Source: Tannerella sp. (lineage in GTDB: Bacteria > Bacteroidota > Bacteroidia > Bacteroidales > Tannerellaceae). From it: a DNA stretch of 7,608 bases. The stretch spans positions 1 through 7,608 of the forward strand of contig JAIRLL010000169.1 in the NCBI GenBank assembly GCA_031259505.1, read 5' to 3'. Position 1 is the stretch's first letter. Each line of letters opens with the position of its first letter. Shown in pieces: positions 6,226 through 7,608 of the stretch. A model generated the notes under the pieces. It was not told the DNA's origin. It saw only the letters and a program-made list of their open reading frames with translations, and made no database searches. The translations under genes and the position numbers were made by a program.

Positions 6226-7608
6226 TTATTCCTGCAGTGGCCGTATGTCCTTTACCATCAGTTGGACAGTTGTGTTTCCGTTGTACGTGTTTTCCTCGAT
6301 GGTGTAACAGAGGTCAAACGGTTTCATTTCCTTGATGTATGCGCTGTACTGGTGCATTCCGAAGGCGATGCCGTGTATCGGGCCGCCTCCTTTGAGATCG
6401 ATGATTTCCAGTTTGAGGTGTTCCATATCTTTCCCGACGCACTTGCTGGTGCCGTAGTCCTGCACGTTTCTTGTGCAGAAGATCGGTTTTTCGTTTTCGG
6501 GGCCTGACGGATTCATCATTTTCAGTTCGTTCATAAACCGCATATTGATCTCTTTCAGTTCAATGACGGCGTCGATGTCTATTTGCGGGGTCATCTGTTC
6601 GGGTCTGATTTCTTCGTTGGCGATTTGCATGAACCGGCGGCTGAAGGCTTCGAGGTTTTCTTCGCGAAGCGAAAGTCCTGCGGCGTATGTATGTCCTCCG
6701 AAGTTTTCCAGCAAATCGCGACACGATTCGATGGCCTTGTAGATGTCGAAGCCTCCAATCGAGCGCGCCGACCCGGTGATCAGTTCGGACGATTTGGTCA
6801 GGACAACCGCCGGACGGTAGTACTGTTCCGTCAGTCGCGAAGCCACGATGCCGATTACGCCTTTGTGCCAGCTTGGGTCGTAGACGACGATGCCCTTCTG
6901 ATTCTCAATATTTTTTATTTCGGTGATGATGTCGTTTGCTTCGCCGGTGATAAGTTTGTCCAGTTCGCGCCTCTCTTCGTTGTACTGGTTGATGTTTTCG
7001 CTTTTTTCGCGCGCCGCTACCATGTCTTTGGAAAGCAGCAGGTCGACGGCTTCCCTGCCGTTCATCATGCGTCCCGAAGCGTTGATGCGGGGGCCGATTT
7101 TGAAAACGATGTCGCTGATGGTGATTTCTTTCCCCGACAGTCCGCAGATATTGATGATGCCTTTCATCCCGATGCTGGGGTTGCTGTTCAACTGCTGCAG
7201 TCCGTAGTAGGCCAGTATCCTGTTCTCGCCGGTGATGGGGACAATGTCCGAAGCGATGCTTACGGCCGTCAGTTCCAGCAGATTTTCGAGGCTCGAGAAG
7301 GGGATGTCATTGCTTTGGGCAAACGCCTGCATGAATTTGAAACCGACGCCGCAGCCCGAAAGGTGCTCGTACGGATATTCGGAATCGGTGCGTTTGGCAT
7401 CCAGCACGGCCTCGGCGGCGGGAAGTTCGTCGTCGGGCATGTGATGGTCGCAGATGATGAAATCGATACCTTTTTCCCTGGCGTAAGCCACTCTGTCGAT
7501 GGCCTTGATACCGCAGTCGAGCGCGATGATCAGCGTCACGCCATTTTCTTCGGCATAATCTATGCCCTTGTAAGAGACGCCGTAGCCCTCGTCGTAACGG
7601 TCGGGGAT
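6226..7608 (-). CDS. recJ: Single-stranded-DNA-specific exonuclease RecJ, N-terminus beyond window
   Basis: RecJ degrades single-stranded DNA 5' to 3' in the RecF recombination pathway and in base-excision and mismatch repair. The frame is open to the right edge, so 460 residues are visible. Roughly the first 110 of a typical ~570-residue RecJ, including the first DHD-type motif, are missing. From the edge one sees IPDRYDEGYGVS, ALDCGI, the signature DHH at visible residues 54-56 (CDHHMPDDELP), SGCGVGFKF and ASDIVPI, all part of the DHH metal-binding core. GPRINASGRM lies near residue 173. The DHHA1 nucleic-acid-binding motif GGHTYAAG is at 304-311. A C-terminal OB-like strand region closes the protein and ends in TTVQLMVKDIRP. 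GTG at 7539 reads as an internal Val, since family sequence continues upstream of it. recJ lies directly upstream of recQ, and its promoter must lie outside the window. Confidence 0.95.
   Translation of the reverse strand: MPDRYDEGYGVSYKGIDYAEENGVTLIIALDCGIKAIDRVAYAREKGIDFIICDHHMPDDELPAAEAVLDAKRTDSEYPYEHLSGCGVGFKFMQAFAQSNDIPFSSLENLLELTAVSIASDIVPITGENRILAYYGLQQLNSNPSIGMKGIINICGLSGKEITISDIVFKIGPRINASGRMMNGREAVDLLLSKDMVAAREKSENINQYNEERRELDKLITGEANDIITEIKNIENQKGIVVYDPSWHKGVIGIVASRLTEQYYRPAVVLTKSSELITGSARSIGGFDIYKAIESCRDLLENFGGHTYAAGLSLREENLEAFSRRFMQIANEEIRPEQMTPQIDIDAVIELKEINMRFMNELKMMNPSGPENEKPIFCTRNVQDYGTSKCVGKDMEHLKLEIIDLKGGGPIHGIAFGMHQYSAYIKEMKPFDLCYTIEENTYNGNTTVQLMVKDIRPLQE

Overview
The window looks like chromosomal DNA from a member of the Bacteroidota, most likely the order Bacteroidales. 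Three things point there. Elements matching the Bacteroides-type -7 consensus TAnnTTTG lie in front of genes. Shine-Dalgarno sequences are weak or absent. One gene encodes a PG_1098/THUMP-like methyltransferase, a family I associate with Porphyromonas and its relatives. Base composition is close to even and looks uniform. I see no mobile element, tRNA, rRNA, CRISPR array or sign of recent transfer, and I cannot name a genus.

Layout, left to right. (1) Positions 1-1140 (+) hold the 3' part of a TolC-family outer-membrane efflux protein, closest in style to CzcC/CusC. Its stop codon lies inside a 7-bp tandem repeat. (2) The 274-bp gap to the next gene carries a perfect 32-bp inverted repeat built from roughly 10-bp units. 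It lies between two convergent genes and is a candidate bidirectional terminator or dispersed palindromic element. (3) Positions 1415-1864 (-) encode an exported thioredoxin with WCGPC. A good -7 element lies 33 bp upstream of its start. (4) The 215-bp divergent gap to the next gene has a spaced inverted repeat whose two arms lie upstream of the outward-facing -7 elements. (5) Positions 2080-3019 (+) are a two-gene unit: a small two-helix membrane protein with a His/Cys-rich cytoplasmic tail, overlapping by 8 bp an ECF-like sigma-70 factor. (6) Positions 3089-4282 (+) encode the PG_1098-type SAM-dependent methyltransferase, with a -7 element only 4 bp before its ATG. (7) Positions 4289-7608 (-) are a recJ-recQ operon running towards the methyltransferase gene, with recJ cut by the right edge of the window.

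How the genes work together. RecJ (5'-3' single-strand exonuclease) and RecQ (3'-5' helicase) are the resection pair of the RecF recombination pathway, and here they appear co-transcribed with a 14-bp gap. The sigma factor and its overlapping membrane protein probably form one regulatory unit, in which the membrane protein is a plausible sensor or anti-sigma-like partner. This is inferred from gene arrangement, not from homology. The TolC-like protein and the exported thioredoxin are both envelope proteins, but they are convergent and not obviously linked.

No clearly new biological system stands out. The points most worth checking are the sigma/membrane-protein pair, the phased palindrome at 1276-1357, the duplicated motif in the divergent promoter region, and the late position of the zinc-binding cysteines in RecQ.
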